Shown here one piece after another: positions 10,201 to 18,381 of a stretch of DNA of 64,000 bases. Numbering within the stretch: position 1 is the stretch's first letter; each line of letters begins with the position of its first letter. This DNA comes from Prevotella sp. (GTDB taxonomy: Bacteria; Bacteroidota; Bacteroidia; Bacteroidales; Bacteroidaceae), in contig JAFTGB010000014.1 of NCBI GenBank assembly GCA_017458125.1, positions 1 through 64,000 of the forward strand, written 5' to 3'. Both the position numbers and the translations under genes were made by a program. Under the pieces are notes generated by a model. The model did not search any database. It was not told the origin of the DNA and worked only from the letters and a program-made list of their open reading frames with translations.

Positions 10201-10544
10201 ATGCCCACCTGCTGCGAAAGGTAGCGAGGCGAACGCACGAACAACGAGGTGGCAAACGTGGGCACCTTGATGGTGAACTCGCCCTTCTCGTTGGTCATGG
10301 CGGCATAGTTGCGATCATTAAGCGTCTGAATCTGAATACCAGCCAGAGGCTCCTTGGTCACAGCGTCAACGACAGTGCCCTTGACCTCCATGGTCGGATA
10401 CTGGGGCTTCTTCACCTGTACTTTCTTCTTGACGACCGTTTCCTGAACGTCATCGGCATATTCTACATCGTCCTGAGCTACAACAGGCAAGGTAGCTGCC
10501 ATTGACAGGAGAATGCTAATGCTAAGAATGCAAAATCTTTTCAT
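7248..10544 (-). CDS. SusC/RagA-family TonB-dependent transporter (second pair)
   Basis: 1098 residues with a signal peptide (to about residue 23, VVAQ). A short Lys/Val-rich spacer (VVKKKVQVKKPQYP) follows, then a carboxypeptidase-regulatory-like beta domain (EVKGTVVDAVTKEPLAGIQIQ, about 52-135). The plug domain carries the family signature (MFIRGLNSLNANAQPLVVVDG and NGTALYGAKGANGVIQITTKRG), and a long barrel ends in FSLGLKINL, a normal beta-signal-like end. It forms the energised import channel with the SusD encoded 48 bases downstream. An EF-hand-like DINGDGIITEADK loop sits in a late extracellular segment, as in many SusC proteins. Confidence 0.95.
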   Translation of the reverse strand: MKRFCILSISILLSMAATLPVVAQDDVEYADDVQETVVKKKVQVKKPQYPTMEVKGTVVDAVTKEPLAGIQIQTLNDRNYAAMTNEKGEFTIKVPTFATSLFVRSPRYLSQQVGIGTGDTPLRITMISDKFKTMYENGTEVSALSEAVVNNTTAYSVETEVEGNLGADVRAISRSGGPGYGSAMFIRGLNSLNANAQPLVVVDGIIRDMQESRSTLHYGDYTNFFLNINPEDIEKVQVLKNGTALYGAKGANGVIQITTKRGRSMATRINANVGAGVVTLGRLPEVMNASQYRLYATEMLGTYPDINSFDGDLKFLIDNPEKYYYSSLHNETDWKDEAYHTAITQNYNINVQGGDDVGMYNLSLGYTNAQSTARENGFNRLNVRFNTDINVIDKLTTRFDMSYVKINRNVFDNGAPADFSAAPVSSPTFLSLIKSPFLSPYTFNNVTGLLTSTLSEADDFLVDLDEDLTLGNPTALLKNGKGINKNRVEMTNFNAVIAPKYEFSPNFSLSEIFSYTLDRVSQRYYRPKGGMPMFLIEGIGRVQALTSTMFSKETSVSSDTRLQFTKQFGRHFVDLYGGFRYTSFAFDDNSPEGQRDSGTNDKQPNISSGMAYIDVIGVNDSWKSMTWYANLDYNYRNRYFVEATLAAESSSRFGENSSGLSLAGVKWGIFPSVQLGWALTNEAWFPKTDAINYLLLKAGYDISGNDDINNYAARTSFGVLKYLERMTAAQLNNIGNDEITYEKTGKFNVGLKSYWLNNRLGVDFDYYLSHTSNLLTLKSFDNPVAGINNYWSNGGSLDNTGFELTVTGKPIISKDFNVEIGASMGHYVNKIKSLPNDDLLYVNGNRNAQGFVSSIYGTNNVATIVGQAAGSFYGYRFEGVFANDAEARAAGNNGYLYMYDAAGAPQYFTAGDAHFADINGDGIITEADKTIIGNPNPDIYGNIFANIMWKNFTLTVGFNYSLGNDVFNYQRSVLESGSNFFNQTTAITNRWRYEGQVTDVPRISYDDPMGNSRFSSRWIEDGSYLRLKTLRLNYKVPVNLSWLQGLQVWAEANNLFTLTHYLGSDPEFSVSNSVLYQGIDAGNVALSRTFSLGLKINL

Positions 10545-10576
10545 TATATCTTAGATATTAAGAGGTGAAACTTCAA

Positions 10577-12325
10577 TCAAAAGAATAAAGAGCTGAAAGC
10601 GTCTGACTGATACTTGTAATCAGGATGCTCCTTGACGTACTCGTCGAGTTCCTTCGGAACCAGCAGCAGGCAGTCAATGCGCAAGTGGTTGTCGTAGTTG
10701 TCACGATTGCCACTGGTGAGCCTGCTGGTGACGCGCAGGTAGGGATAGTAGTTGCCCGTTCCGAAGTAGGCGATGGGGAACGTGAACTCGCCGAAGTAGA
10801 CGGTGTCGACCTTCGTCGGGTCGTTGGAGAAATTAGAGCCGAGCACGTCAGGACGACGAGGCACCGAACCATCGGCATTATTGTAACCGATGCCGACCTC
10901 GACGAGGTGAGGCTTCACCTCGGTAATGTAGGTGTTGGTAATGTTGGCCGGCACGAACACACCGTAAATGCGGTAGGTCGTTGAGCGAACATTAGGCAGA
11001 TAGAACGTCACAATGGGGTTGCTGACGTTGGTGGCAGGCTGCACGTCGACGTAGCCGCGATTGGAAACCACGCCCGGAACATCAGGATTCTGTCGGCCGG
11101 AAGAGATGAAAGTCGATGTGAGGGTACCGTTCTGGCTGCTGGCCTGGTATTGTGAGAGCTCAGCCTCGACCTTAATGAGCGGATTCCAGAACAGCCACGG
11201 ATGGGTGTAAAGGGAGTCGCCCGTGACGAAGAAATCGCCATTGCTCTTCTTCAGGTGGGTGGTGCCGCGGAAGAGGTTGGCAGCATCCTCGCTGAAGAGG
11301 ACATCATAGCCCGTGGTGACCAACGAGTCGACAACGAGGCTCTGACCATCCTTAAGCTGCTGAATCTTGCCGTTGTCGTAGAGGTTGTTGTTGTAGAACA
11401 GGCCACGGGCAAGCATGAAGTGGGTGACGGAGTCGCGCAACTGGGCGGCATCAATCTTCACCGGAACGGGGTTCTGCTGGGAGGTTGTGGTCGAGGGTGT
11501 TTCAATGAACGTGAAACTGTCGACGTAGTTATAATAAGGTGCGATGGCGGCCATTGCCTTGTTCCAGGCTGTGTTGGTGGGCACAATCATCGTGTAATTA
11601 CTGTCCTCCCGACTGATGTGCGTAGCGTACAGGTTCTCTGTCAGGTAGTTGTAGTCGTCGAACACGGAGTCCAGGTAGGTGATCTGACCATTGACAACCG
11701 GTCCCTGGATGCTCTTCGACTCGCTGAGTCGCAACACGTCGTAGGCATGGAAGTAGTTGCTGATAGAGTCGATGGCGAACTCGCCGGGCTCAAGCGACTC
11801 GAAGATGTTGCTCAGGAAATCGACCTTGCCGTTAGTGGTGTGGATGACACCGTTCAGGCTCGACACGTTGGGCTGGGCAACTTCGATTCCGCCGATGGTG
11901 TAGCTGCCGGCGCCCTCGAAGTCGATCACCTTCTCATTGAGCATGAAGATGCGCTCGTTGAGGGTGCCCGTGGCGGGGAAGTTGCTGCGGGCGATGTGGT
12001 TCTGAACGAATTCCTTCACCAGCTTGTCATTGCCTAAGCTGCTGAGCGCCTCGTAGTCGAAGGTGCCGTTGAGCGGCGCCCAGACCGTGTAGGTCTGCGT
12101 GGTGTTGAGCACGGCGTCGTAGCCGGCCTTCTTGACAAGCGCGGCAAACTGGGAAAGGTTGTTGTTGCTTTCAATGTTCTGCCAGATAGTGGACGTTGCC
12201 GACCCCGAGACGGCCGACCCGGCGTCGTAGTGGTCATCCCAATCTGAACAGGCGGTAATCATCGCACCCATTGCGAAGGTTGCCATGACGACCATTGCTT
12301 TCTTAAATATAATGTCTCTTTTCAT
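10577..12325 (-). CDS. FAS1 (fasciclin-like) lipoprotein D
   Basis: 582 residues with a lipobox at Cys26 (MITACSDW). The first FAS1 domain (about 45-190) shows the family pattern: YTVWAPLNGTFDYEAL, then VQNHIARSNFP and a closing NGVIHTTNGKVDFLSNIFE. A second FAS1-like region follows (about 195-360, TMIVPTNTAWNKAMAAIAPY). The last 200 residues form a beta-rich domain (VRSTTYRIYGVFVPANITN, GEFTFPIAYFGTGNYYPYLRV). FAS1 domains mediate adhesion or ligand binding at cell surfaces. It lies 32 bases upstream of the second SusC and 24 bases after FAS1 lipoprotein C, so it probably works with that transporter as an accessory surface protein. Confidence 0.85.
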   Translation of the reverse strand: MKRDIIFKKAMVVMATFAMGAMITACSDWDDHYDAGSAVSGSATSTIWQNIESNNNLSQFAALVKKAGYDAVLNTTQTYTVWAPLNGTFDYEALSSLGNDKLVKEFVQNHIARSNFPATGTLNERIFMLNEKVIDFEGAGSYTIGGIEVAQPNVSSLNGVIHTTNGKVDFLSNIFESLEPGEFAIDSISNYFHAYDVLRLSESKSIQGPVVNGQITYLDSVFDDYNYLTENLYATHISREDSNYTMIVPTNTAWNKAMAAIAPYYNYVDSFTFIETPSTTTSQQNPVPVKIDAAQLRDSVTHFMLARGLFYNNNLYDNGKIQQLKDGQSLVVDSLVTTGYDVLFSEDAANLFRGTTHLKKSNGDFFVTGDSLYTHPWLFWNPLIKVEAELSQYQASSQNGTLTSTFISSGRQNPDVPGVVSNRGYVDVQPATNVSNPIVTFYLPNVRSTTYRIYGVFVPANITNTYITEVKPHLVEVGIGYNNADGSVPRRPDVLGSNFSNDPTKVDTVYFGEFTFPIAYFGTGNYYPYLRVTSRLTSGNRDNYDNHLRIDCLLLVPKELDEYVKEHPDYKYQSDAFSSLFF

Positions 12326-12349
12326 AATCGTATGAAGTATGGTTGCTAA

Positions 12350-14440
12350 TTAATACATGTCTTCCACATACTGCGGATTGTTATACACATTCTCAGGACA
12401 GAGCTCGATGTAGTCGAGGTGGAACTGGCAGTTGGTGTTGTCGGGCAACACGGTCTTGAATCGCAGCCAATAGTCACCCTGCTCGAACTGCTGGCGGGTA
12501 ATGATGCGGCGCAGGTCCTGAGCGTTTGCACGAGCGACCGTAGAGCCTCCCTTACCTACAGTATAGTAGAGCGGGCCACGCATCCAGCCGAGGTTGTGCA
12601 TGTTGGCATCGCTTTCGATACCCATGTCTTCAGTAGACAGATAGGGAAGCCAGCCGGTGACGACATCGGGGGAGTAAGTGGTGACACCGTTGTTCTGGGT
12701 GGTCTGGTTGCTGGGAACATGACGCATGTCAAGAGGGATGTCGAGGGCCTTCATGTCTGAAAGCGTGGGAGTACGGCCAAGATAGAACTGAAGCATGCCT
12801 CGGTTGCCATTGGCGGTGTAGCCCATGCGGAGCTCGTAGGTGCCATCGGGAACCGGCGGCAGACGGAAGGCAAAGTCATAGGCTCCCATACAGTTGAACT
12901 CGTCGCCCTGGTAATTGCTCCAGCCATTGCTCTGGCCGGCCAGGTAATAAAGGCGAGTGTTGTTGCCGTTGTAGATGACAAGGTTCTCGAAGAAGCCGTT
13001 CGGGCAACGGATGTAGTCGCCACCCAGAGCGCCGTCAGAACCCGACTTTCCACCATTAAGGGCTCGTACTTCAGTATCGGAGATCATTCGGAAATTGTTG
13101 GACATCATCTCGCCGACAATGGCGGTGTCGTCGAAGCGCATGCGCTCGTTGAGCACACCGCGGGGCACGCTTACATCATAGACCAGCATGTCCTTGATGG
13201 GATGCAGGTAGCCGTTCAGGGCCTGGATGTTGTTGGTCTGAACTTCAACGCCTTCACGCATCACGGTCTGGATGGATGCCGAGGCCTCTTCGCCCACACG
13301 GTCGGTGAGGGTGCTGTTTGTCACCCAACGGTTGATCAGGCGCTTGCCACTAATACGACTGATCTTGAAAAGCGTATTGGGCAGCATGGTCTCATAGTAC
13401 TCGTAGAGAGTGACCTTCGACACCTCGTTGAACGTGCGAACCAGCTTGTCGTAGGACACCTTGCACTTCAGGATGTGATAACGCACAAACATGTTCAGGG
13501 TGTTGGCGGGATTCGTGTAATCGGTACCGGTGCTGACCTCGACACCCTTGTTGCGATAGTAGTCGTACCAGCCAGAGCCGGGCTTTGCACAATCAGCGTA
13601 CTCCTTGTTGGCGAAGGCAATCAGGTCGTCCATGTTCCGAATGCCGTTTGCCGCAAAGGCCTCGTCAGTCTCGGCAAAGATTGTATAGCCAAGTGCGCAC
13701 TCTTCTGGAACATAGAAATTGTAGGTCGAAGTGACTTCTTCGAAATCGGTGCGCTTCTGAGCGGTGAGGGAGTCGGCAAGACCTGTCATGATCAGAGCCT
13801 GCGAGAACAGGCTGAACAGTTCAGGATTTTCTGCCATCTCACCAGACACGAAGCGGTTGGAGCGCTGCAACACATGGTCGATTTCGTGGAGCACGCCGTT
13901 CTCAAGCTCATTATCCATACCCGTGATGGCAGAATAGCGGTTGATGACGGTGAGGCCCGAAATGGAATCGATGGAAGTATTGATGTCTCGACCGAGCATG
14001 GTGCTGAGCGTCATGCCGTTGCTCATGTTCACACCCATGACCTCTGTATAAAGCAGGTGGAACAGGGCAATATCCTTACAAAGCGAGTCGGTGAGACCCT
14101 CAAGGCCACGCGCAGTCATGCCATTGTGGGGAAGGTCGGCATTGGACACGTCGTCGTAAAGACTGTCGATATATGCCTCTACGGCCTGATTGTTCGGAGC
14201 AAAGCACGTGTACATGCCATAGGCTGAGAGGATCTTGTCGTAACCGATACGCGTGAGAATGTAGTTGAAACTACTATACTCATCGCTGCGATTGGTCAGG
14301 AAGTCTTCGATGGTTTCACCTGTGAAGGTGTAAAGATTGGACTCATCAATGTCTTCCTTGCAGCTTGCAAGAAGCGCTGTTGAAGCCAGAAGAACGGCTA
14401 CAGCCTTCATCGCGTGTTTGAAATAGTTGCGTCTCGTCAT
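12350..14440 (-). CDS. FAS1 lipoprotein C (tandem paralogue of B)
   Basis: 696 residues, lipobox at Cys27 (LLASC). Two FAS1 domains fill about residues 40-430: TCFAPNNQAVEAYIDSLYDD and GVLHEIDHVLQ in the first, CALGYTIFAETDEAFAANGI in the second. A C-terminal beta-sandwich-like domain follows (PDGTYELRMGYTANGNRGM onwards). It ends in VEDMY. The upstream gene at 14491-16551 is a close paralogue over the whole length, so these are tandem duplicates. The C-terminal domain may bind a carbohydrate, but I infer this only from its beta-rich pattern and context. Confidence 0.85.
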   Translation of the reverse strand: MTRRNYFKHAMKAVAVLLASTALLASCKEDIDESNLYTFTGETIEDFLTNRSDEYSSFNYILTRIGYDKILSAYGMYTCFAPNNQAVEAYIDSLYDDVSNADLPHNGMTARGLEGLTDSLCKDIALFHLLYTEVMGVNMSNGMTLSTMLGRDINTSIDSISGLTVINRYSAITGMDNELENGVLHEIDHVLQRSNRFVSGEMAENPELFSLFSQALIMTGLADSLTAQKRTDFEEVTSTYNFYVPEECALGYTIFAETDEAFAANGIRNMDDLIAFANKEYADCAKPGSGWYDYYRNKGVEVSTGTDYTNPANTLNMFVRYHILKCKVSYDKLVRTFNEVSKVTLYEYYETMLPNTLFKISRISGKRLINRWVTNSTLTDRVGEEASASIQTVMREGVEVQTNNIQALNGYLHPIKDMLVYDVSVPRGVLNERMRFDDTAIVGEMMSNNFRMISDTEVRALNGGKSGSDGALGGDYIRCPNGFFENLVIYNGNNTRLYYLAGQSNGWSNYQGDEFNCMGAYDFAFRLPPVPDGTYELRMGYTANGNRGMLQFYLGRTPTLSDMKALDIPLDMRHVPSNQTTQNNGVTTYSPDVVTGWLPYLSTEDMGIESDANMHNLGWMRGPLYYTVGKGGSTVARANAQDLRRIITRQQFEQGDYWLRFKTVLPDNTNCQFHLDYIELCPENVYNNPQYVEDMY

Positions 14441-14490
14441 ATCTTTTATCTTATTTTGTTACGTTAGAATATTACAATGCTTAGTGGGGC

Positions 14491-16551
14491 TTAATACATG
14501 TCTTCAGCATAGACTGAATTGTTATAAATAGCCTCTGGACAAAACTCAATGTAGTCAAGATGGAACTCTGTTGAGGTGTTGTCGGGAAGCACAGTCTTGA
14601 AACGAAGCCAGTAGTCTCCCTGCTCAAACTGTCCTTTGGTGATGATGCGGCGGAGGTTGCCGGCATAGCCACGGGATACCGTCTGGCCGTAGTTATAGCA
14701 CAGCGGGCCACGCATCCAACCCAGTGAATGCATGTTGGCATCGCTCTCCACGCCCATGTCCTCGGTTGACAGATAGGGCAGCCAGCCTGTGACGGCATCG
14801 GGGGAGTAGGTGGTGACACCGTTGTTCTGGGTGGTCTGGTTGCTGGGCACATGGCGCATATCAAGCGGGATGTCAAGAGTGCGCATGGAGTTGACCGACG
14901 AGTTGCGTCCCATGTAGAACTGCACCATACCGCGATTGCCGTTGGCTGAATAGCCGAGTCGCAATTCGTAGGTTCCATCGGGGACAGGAGGCAAGCGGAA
15001 TGCAAAGTCGTATGCGCCCATACAAAGGATTTCGTCTCCCTGGTAGTTGGCCCAAGTACAATCTTGTCCGCCGAGGTAATAAACCTCTGTGTTGTCTCCA
15101 TTGTACACCCGCATCGTCGAACAATAGTTCTCAGGCAAGCGAATGTTGCCGTTGCCTCCGAACGTGTCATAGACACCACCTGCGATGGCGCGGACTTCTG
15201 AAGGATTCTTGCAACGCAATCCGTTAGACATCAGCTCCGGCAGGAAAGACGTGTCATCGAAACGCATACGCTCATTGAGCACTCCATGCGGAACATTCGT
15301 GTCATAGACCAACAGGCCGTCGATGGGATGGATATAGCCATTTAACGACTGGATATTGTCCTTATCAACTTCGATGCCCTCTTGCATTACCGTGGATATG
15401 GCATCAGAGGCCATTTCACCGACACGATCGGTAAGCGTGCTGTTGGCAACCCAGCGGTTGAGGAGAACCCTTCCAGAAATGCGAGATGCCTTAACCAGCG
15501 TGTAAGGCAGCATGGTTTCGAGGTACTCGTAAAGCAAGGCCTTCGACGTCATGGAATAGGTGTAGAAGAACTTGTTGTAAGGCAAAACGTAGCGCAAGAT
15601 GTGGTAACGGACAAACATGTTCAGCACGTTAGCAGGATTCTGATAGTCCTTACCGGAACTGACCTGAATGCCGTTGTTGCGATAATAGTCGTACCATCCC
15701 GCAGCATCAGCACTCTTTTCATAAACGCTCTTTGCGTAATTAAAGAGGTCGTCGAAAGAGTTGATGCCATTGCGGCGCAGCACCTCATCGGTCTCGGCAA
15801 AGATGGTGAAGCCCACCTTGCAGACATCTGGGGTGTACATCTTTGCATTGCCTTTGCCTGTGTACTTCATCGGCTTGACTATGCCCTTGCGTTCCTGAGC
15901 AGAAAGCGAGTCGGCAAGACCTGTCAGGACAAGTGCTTGCAGGAAAATAGAGAACTGAGGATGCTTCTCCATCTCACCCGCAATCAGATTGTTGGAACGC
16001 GTCAGCACGTGGTTGATCTCGTGGAGGACACCATTTTCCAGCTCGTTGTCCATCACCGTAACAAGAGAATGGTTGTTTAGGGCGAGCTGACCAGAGATTG
16101 AGTCAACCGACGTGTTGATGTCGCGGCCAAGCATGGTACTGATTGTCATTCCGTTATTCATCTCAACACCCATCACCTCGCTGTACAGCAAGTGGAAGAG
16201 TGCGATGTCAGTGCAGAGAGAATCCGTCAGGCCTTCCAGGCCACGAGATGTCATGCCATTGTGAGGCAACTGCTCATTGCTCATGTCGTCGTAGAGGCTG
16301 TCGACATAGGCTTCGACAGCATCGTTGTCCGGAGCAAAGCAGGTGTATGTCCCGTAAGCTGAAAGGATCTTGTCATACCCAATGCGTGAGAGGATGTAGT
16401 TGAAACTGCTGAATCGGTCGCTTCGGTTCACCAGATAGTCTTCAATCGTCTCACCTGTAAAGGTATAGAGATTGGAGTCATCTATTTTCTCCGAACAGCC
16501 TACCAAGCCGAGCAGGGCAACTACTGCAAAGGATATTACGGATCTTCTCAT
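14491..16551 (-). CDS. FAS1 lipoprotein B (tandem paralogue of C)
   Basis: I take the ATG at 16551 as the start (686 residues) because it gives a compact lipoprotein signal (MRRSVISFAVVALLGLVGC, Cys19); a longer in-frame start nine codons upstream would place charged and His residues before it. The layout equals lipoprotein C: two FAS1 domains and a C-terminal beta domain. Long identical stretches (SSFNYIL, RIGYDKILSAYG, HVPSNQTTQNNGVTTYSPD) show recent duplication. The most diverged part lies around residues 230-330, in the second FAS1 domain. It is separated from SusD by 52 bases and from lipoprotein C by 50, inside the operon. Confidence 0.85.
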   Translation of the reverse strand: MRRSVISFAVVALLGLVGCSEKIDDSNLYTFTGETIEDYLVNRSDRFSSFNYILSRIGYDKILSAYGTYTCFAPDNDAVEAYVDSLYDDMSNEQLPHNGMTSRGLEGLTDSLCTDIALFHLLYSEVMGVEMNNGMTISTMLGRDINTSVDSISGQLALNNHSLVTVMDNELENGVLHEINHVLTRSNNLIAGEMEKHPQFSIFLQALVLTGLADSLSAQERKGIVKPMKYTGKGNAKMYTPDVCKVGFTIFAETDEVLRRNGINSFDDLFNYAKSVYEKSADAAGWYDYYRNNGIQVSSGKDYQNPANVLNMFVRYHILRYVLPYNKFFYTYSMTSKALLYEYLETMLPYTLVKASRISGRVLLNRWVANSTLTDRVGEMASDAISTVMQEGIEVDKDNIQSLNGYIHPIDGLLVYDTNVPHGVLNERMRFDDTSFLPELMSNGLRCKNPSEVRAIAGGVYDTFGGNGNIRLPENYCSTMRVYNGDNTEVYYLGGQDCTWANYQGDEILCMGAYDFAFRLPPVPDGTYELRLGYSANGNRGMVQFYMGRNSSVNSMRTLDIPLDMRHVPSNQTTQNNGVTTYSPDAVTGWLPYLSTEDMGVESDANMHSLGWMRGPLCYNYGQTVSRGYAGNLRRIITKGQFEQGDYWLRFKTVLPDNTSTEFHLDYIEFCPEAIYNNSVYAEDMY

Positions 16552-16603
16552 TATACTATGTAATTTTAGGTGTAACATGATAGTGGGGTTTTCACTTTAC
16601 TGC

Positions 16604-18367
16604 CTAATTCTTACTTGAGGTCTTCTCAGTCACGAAGACAGGATTCTGCCTAAGTAGGTTGTTGACCTTAATTTCGTATTCATAAATAGGCCAGTAGAGG
16701 TAGGGCTCGCTCTTCATCTTGTAGGAAACGGCTTCACCACCATTGACGTATTTACGAACGATCAGACGAAGCATTGGTGCATACAGTGCCGGCCAATCTG
16801 TCTTGTCTGCCAGCTTTGTTGTAATGTCTACGCCATCCATATGACGATAGCAATATCTGACGAGGTCGAACCAACGCTTGCCCTCGAAGCACAACTCACG
16901 CTCACGCTCTGCCAACACCAGCAATTCCATTGAGGAACGGTCGGGGAAGTCATTGAACTGAAGCGTGTCGTTAGCAGTCTTCGGCATAGAACGCTTATTG
17001 ACGGCCTGAACGAGGTTGAACGCCCGTTCGAGGACGACGGCGTCACTGTCAGACGCAGCAGTCTGAACCAAGGCCTCGGCCTTCATCAGCATGATGTCAG
17101 TCAGACGATAGGCAACCCAGTTCTGCTGATAATTGTCAAATGCACGGCTGTTTGACTTGGAGAACGACTCATTCATCGTTGCAGGGTCAAACATGACTAT
17201 GGATTGATCGACCATCTTTCTGATGGACAGTTCAGTAGCTTCTTCACTGCCAACACCGTAAACATTCATCCAGTAACGATAGTCGTTCTTCGTATAGAAC
17301 GCCTTAAGGCCTTGAATCGTGTTTGCATTTTCGGCAATAGAGTTGAAGATCTGGGAAGCCATAAGAATACTGGTTGTCTTATGACTGCTCGAAGAACCTT
17401 CTTCATAATAGTAGTTCTCCAGAGCCGTATTGGAGTTATTGCTGCCATCATACTGCCACTCAAGAATACTTTCACGAGAATTCATTGAGAGGAAAATGTT
17501 TGTGAAGGCATCCTCGCGGGTCAACAAATGGTAGGGGTCTGCATTCAACGTTGAGACTCTTCCTGCCTGATTGTTGGTATAATACTCATCCTTCGACTGA
17601 ATCACCTTGTCGGCATATTCAATGCACCTCTGATAGTCTGACTGGCTATGAGTCATCGATGCACGCCAAAGATAAATGTCTGAGAGCAGCGCCCAAACGG
17701 CATCACGAGTGAAGTAGCCGACGTTGCGCCAGTCGCTACGTCCATAGGCTCCAGAATGCATGATGTAACGCTCAGCCTCTTCAAGATCACGGATACAGAA
17801 CTGCATCACGCTGTCAGGAGTAGTCTGCGGCAAGACCATGATCTGGTCGTCGTCTTCGTAGGACTGGGTTGTGTAGGGCACATCACGGAAAGCGCGCACA
17901 AGGTAGAAATAGCAGAAGCTACGAAGAGCCAGCATCTGCGCTCTCGTTTCGTTGTAGTCACCTTCTGTGAAAGCCGGATCCAGCTCAAGAACATCAGCTG
18001 CGTGGTTCAACACGATATTGCAACGATTGATGACACCATAGAAGCTGGCCCAGTCATTGAAGCCATTGGTCGGCAGGAGATTGACAGCGTTGATGTTGTC
18101 AAGCGCAGTGTTGCTCGCGCTGGAATATTTCACCAACTCGTCAGAACGGAAAGCACCCCAAATGATGGCACGCTCCTGGCAACCATAACTAATCATACTG
18201 CCATAGGCACCAGTCACCATATTTTTCACATCTTCCTTCGTCTTCCAGAAATCCTCGCCGATGGTCTTATCGGTAGGATAAATGGTCAGGAAGTCGTTAC
18301 ATGAGCTAAGGCCTGCAACGAAGACGGCCATCATGGCAAATAGTTTAAATATATTATTGCATTTCAT
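16604..18367 (-). CDS. SusD/RagB-family outer-membrane lipoprotein (first pair)
   Basis: 587 residues, lipobox ending at Cys23 (AGLSSCNDFL). The N-terminal SusD-like pattern (DFLTIYPTDKTIGEDFWKTKEDVKNMVTGAY, seen as separate parts) is typical, and the C-terminus holds the usual family block (ERERELCFEGKRWFDLVRYCYR) and a closing LRQNPVF. The gene follows the first SusC after only 14 bases. It is predicted to form the ligand-capturing lid of that transporter. The sequence does not tell the substrate. Confidence 0.95.
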   Translation of the reverse strand: MKCNNIFKLFAMMAVFVAGLSSCNDFLTIYPTDKTIGEDFWKTKEDVKNMVTGAYGSMISYGCQERAIIWGAFRSDELVKYSSASNTALDNINAVNLLPTNGFNDWASFYGVINRCNIVLNHAADVLELDPAFTEGDYNETRAQMLALRSFCYFYLVRAFRDVPYTTQSYEDDDQIMVLPQTTPDSVMQFCIRDLEEAERYIMHSGAYGRSDWRNVGYFTRDAVWALLSDIYLWRASMTHSQSDYQRCIEYADKVIQSKDEYYTNNQAGRVSTLNADPYHLLTREDAFTNIFLSMNSRESILEWQYDGSNNSNTALENYYYEEGSSSSHKTTSILMASQIFNSIAENANTIQGLKAFYTKNDYRYWMNVYGVGSEEATELSIRKMVDQSIVMFDPATMNESFSKSNSRAFDNYQQNWVAYRLTDIMLMKAEALVQTAASDSDAVVLERAFNLVQAVNKRSMPKTANDTLQFNDFPDRSSMELLVLAERERELCFEGKRWFDLVRYCYRHMDGVDITTKLADKTDWPALYAPMLRLIVRKYVNGGEAVSYKMKSEPYLYWPIYEYEIKVNNLLRQNPVFVTEKTSSKN

Positions 18368-18381
18368 ACTGGTATCTGTTT

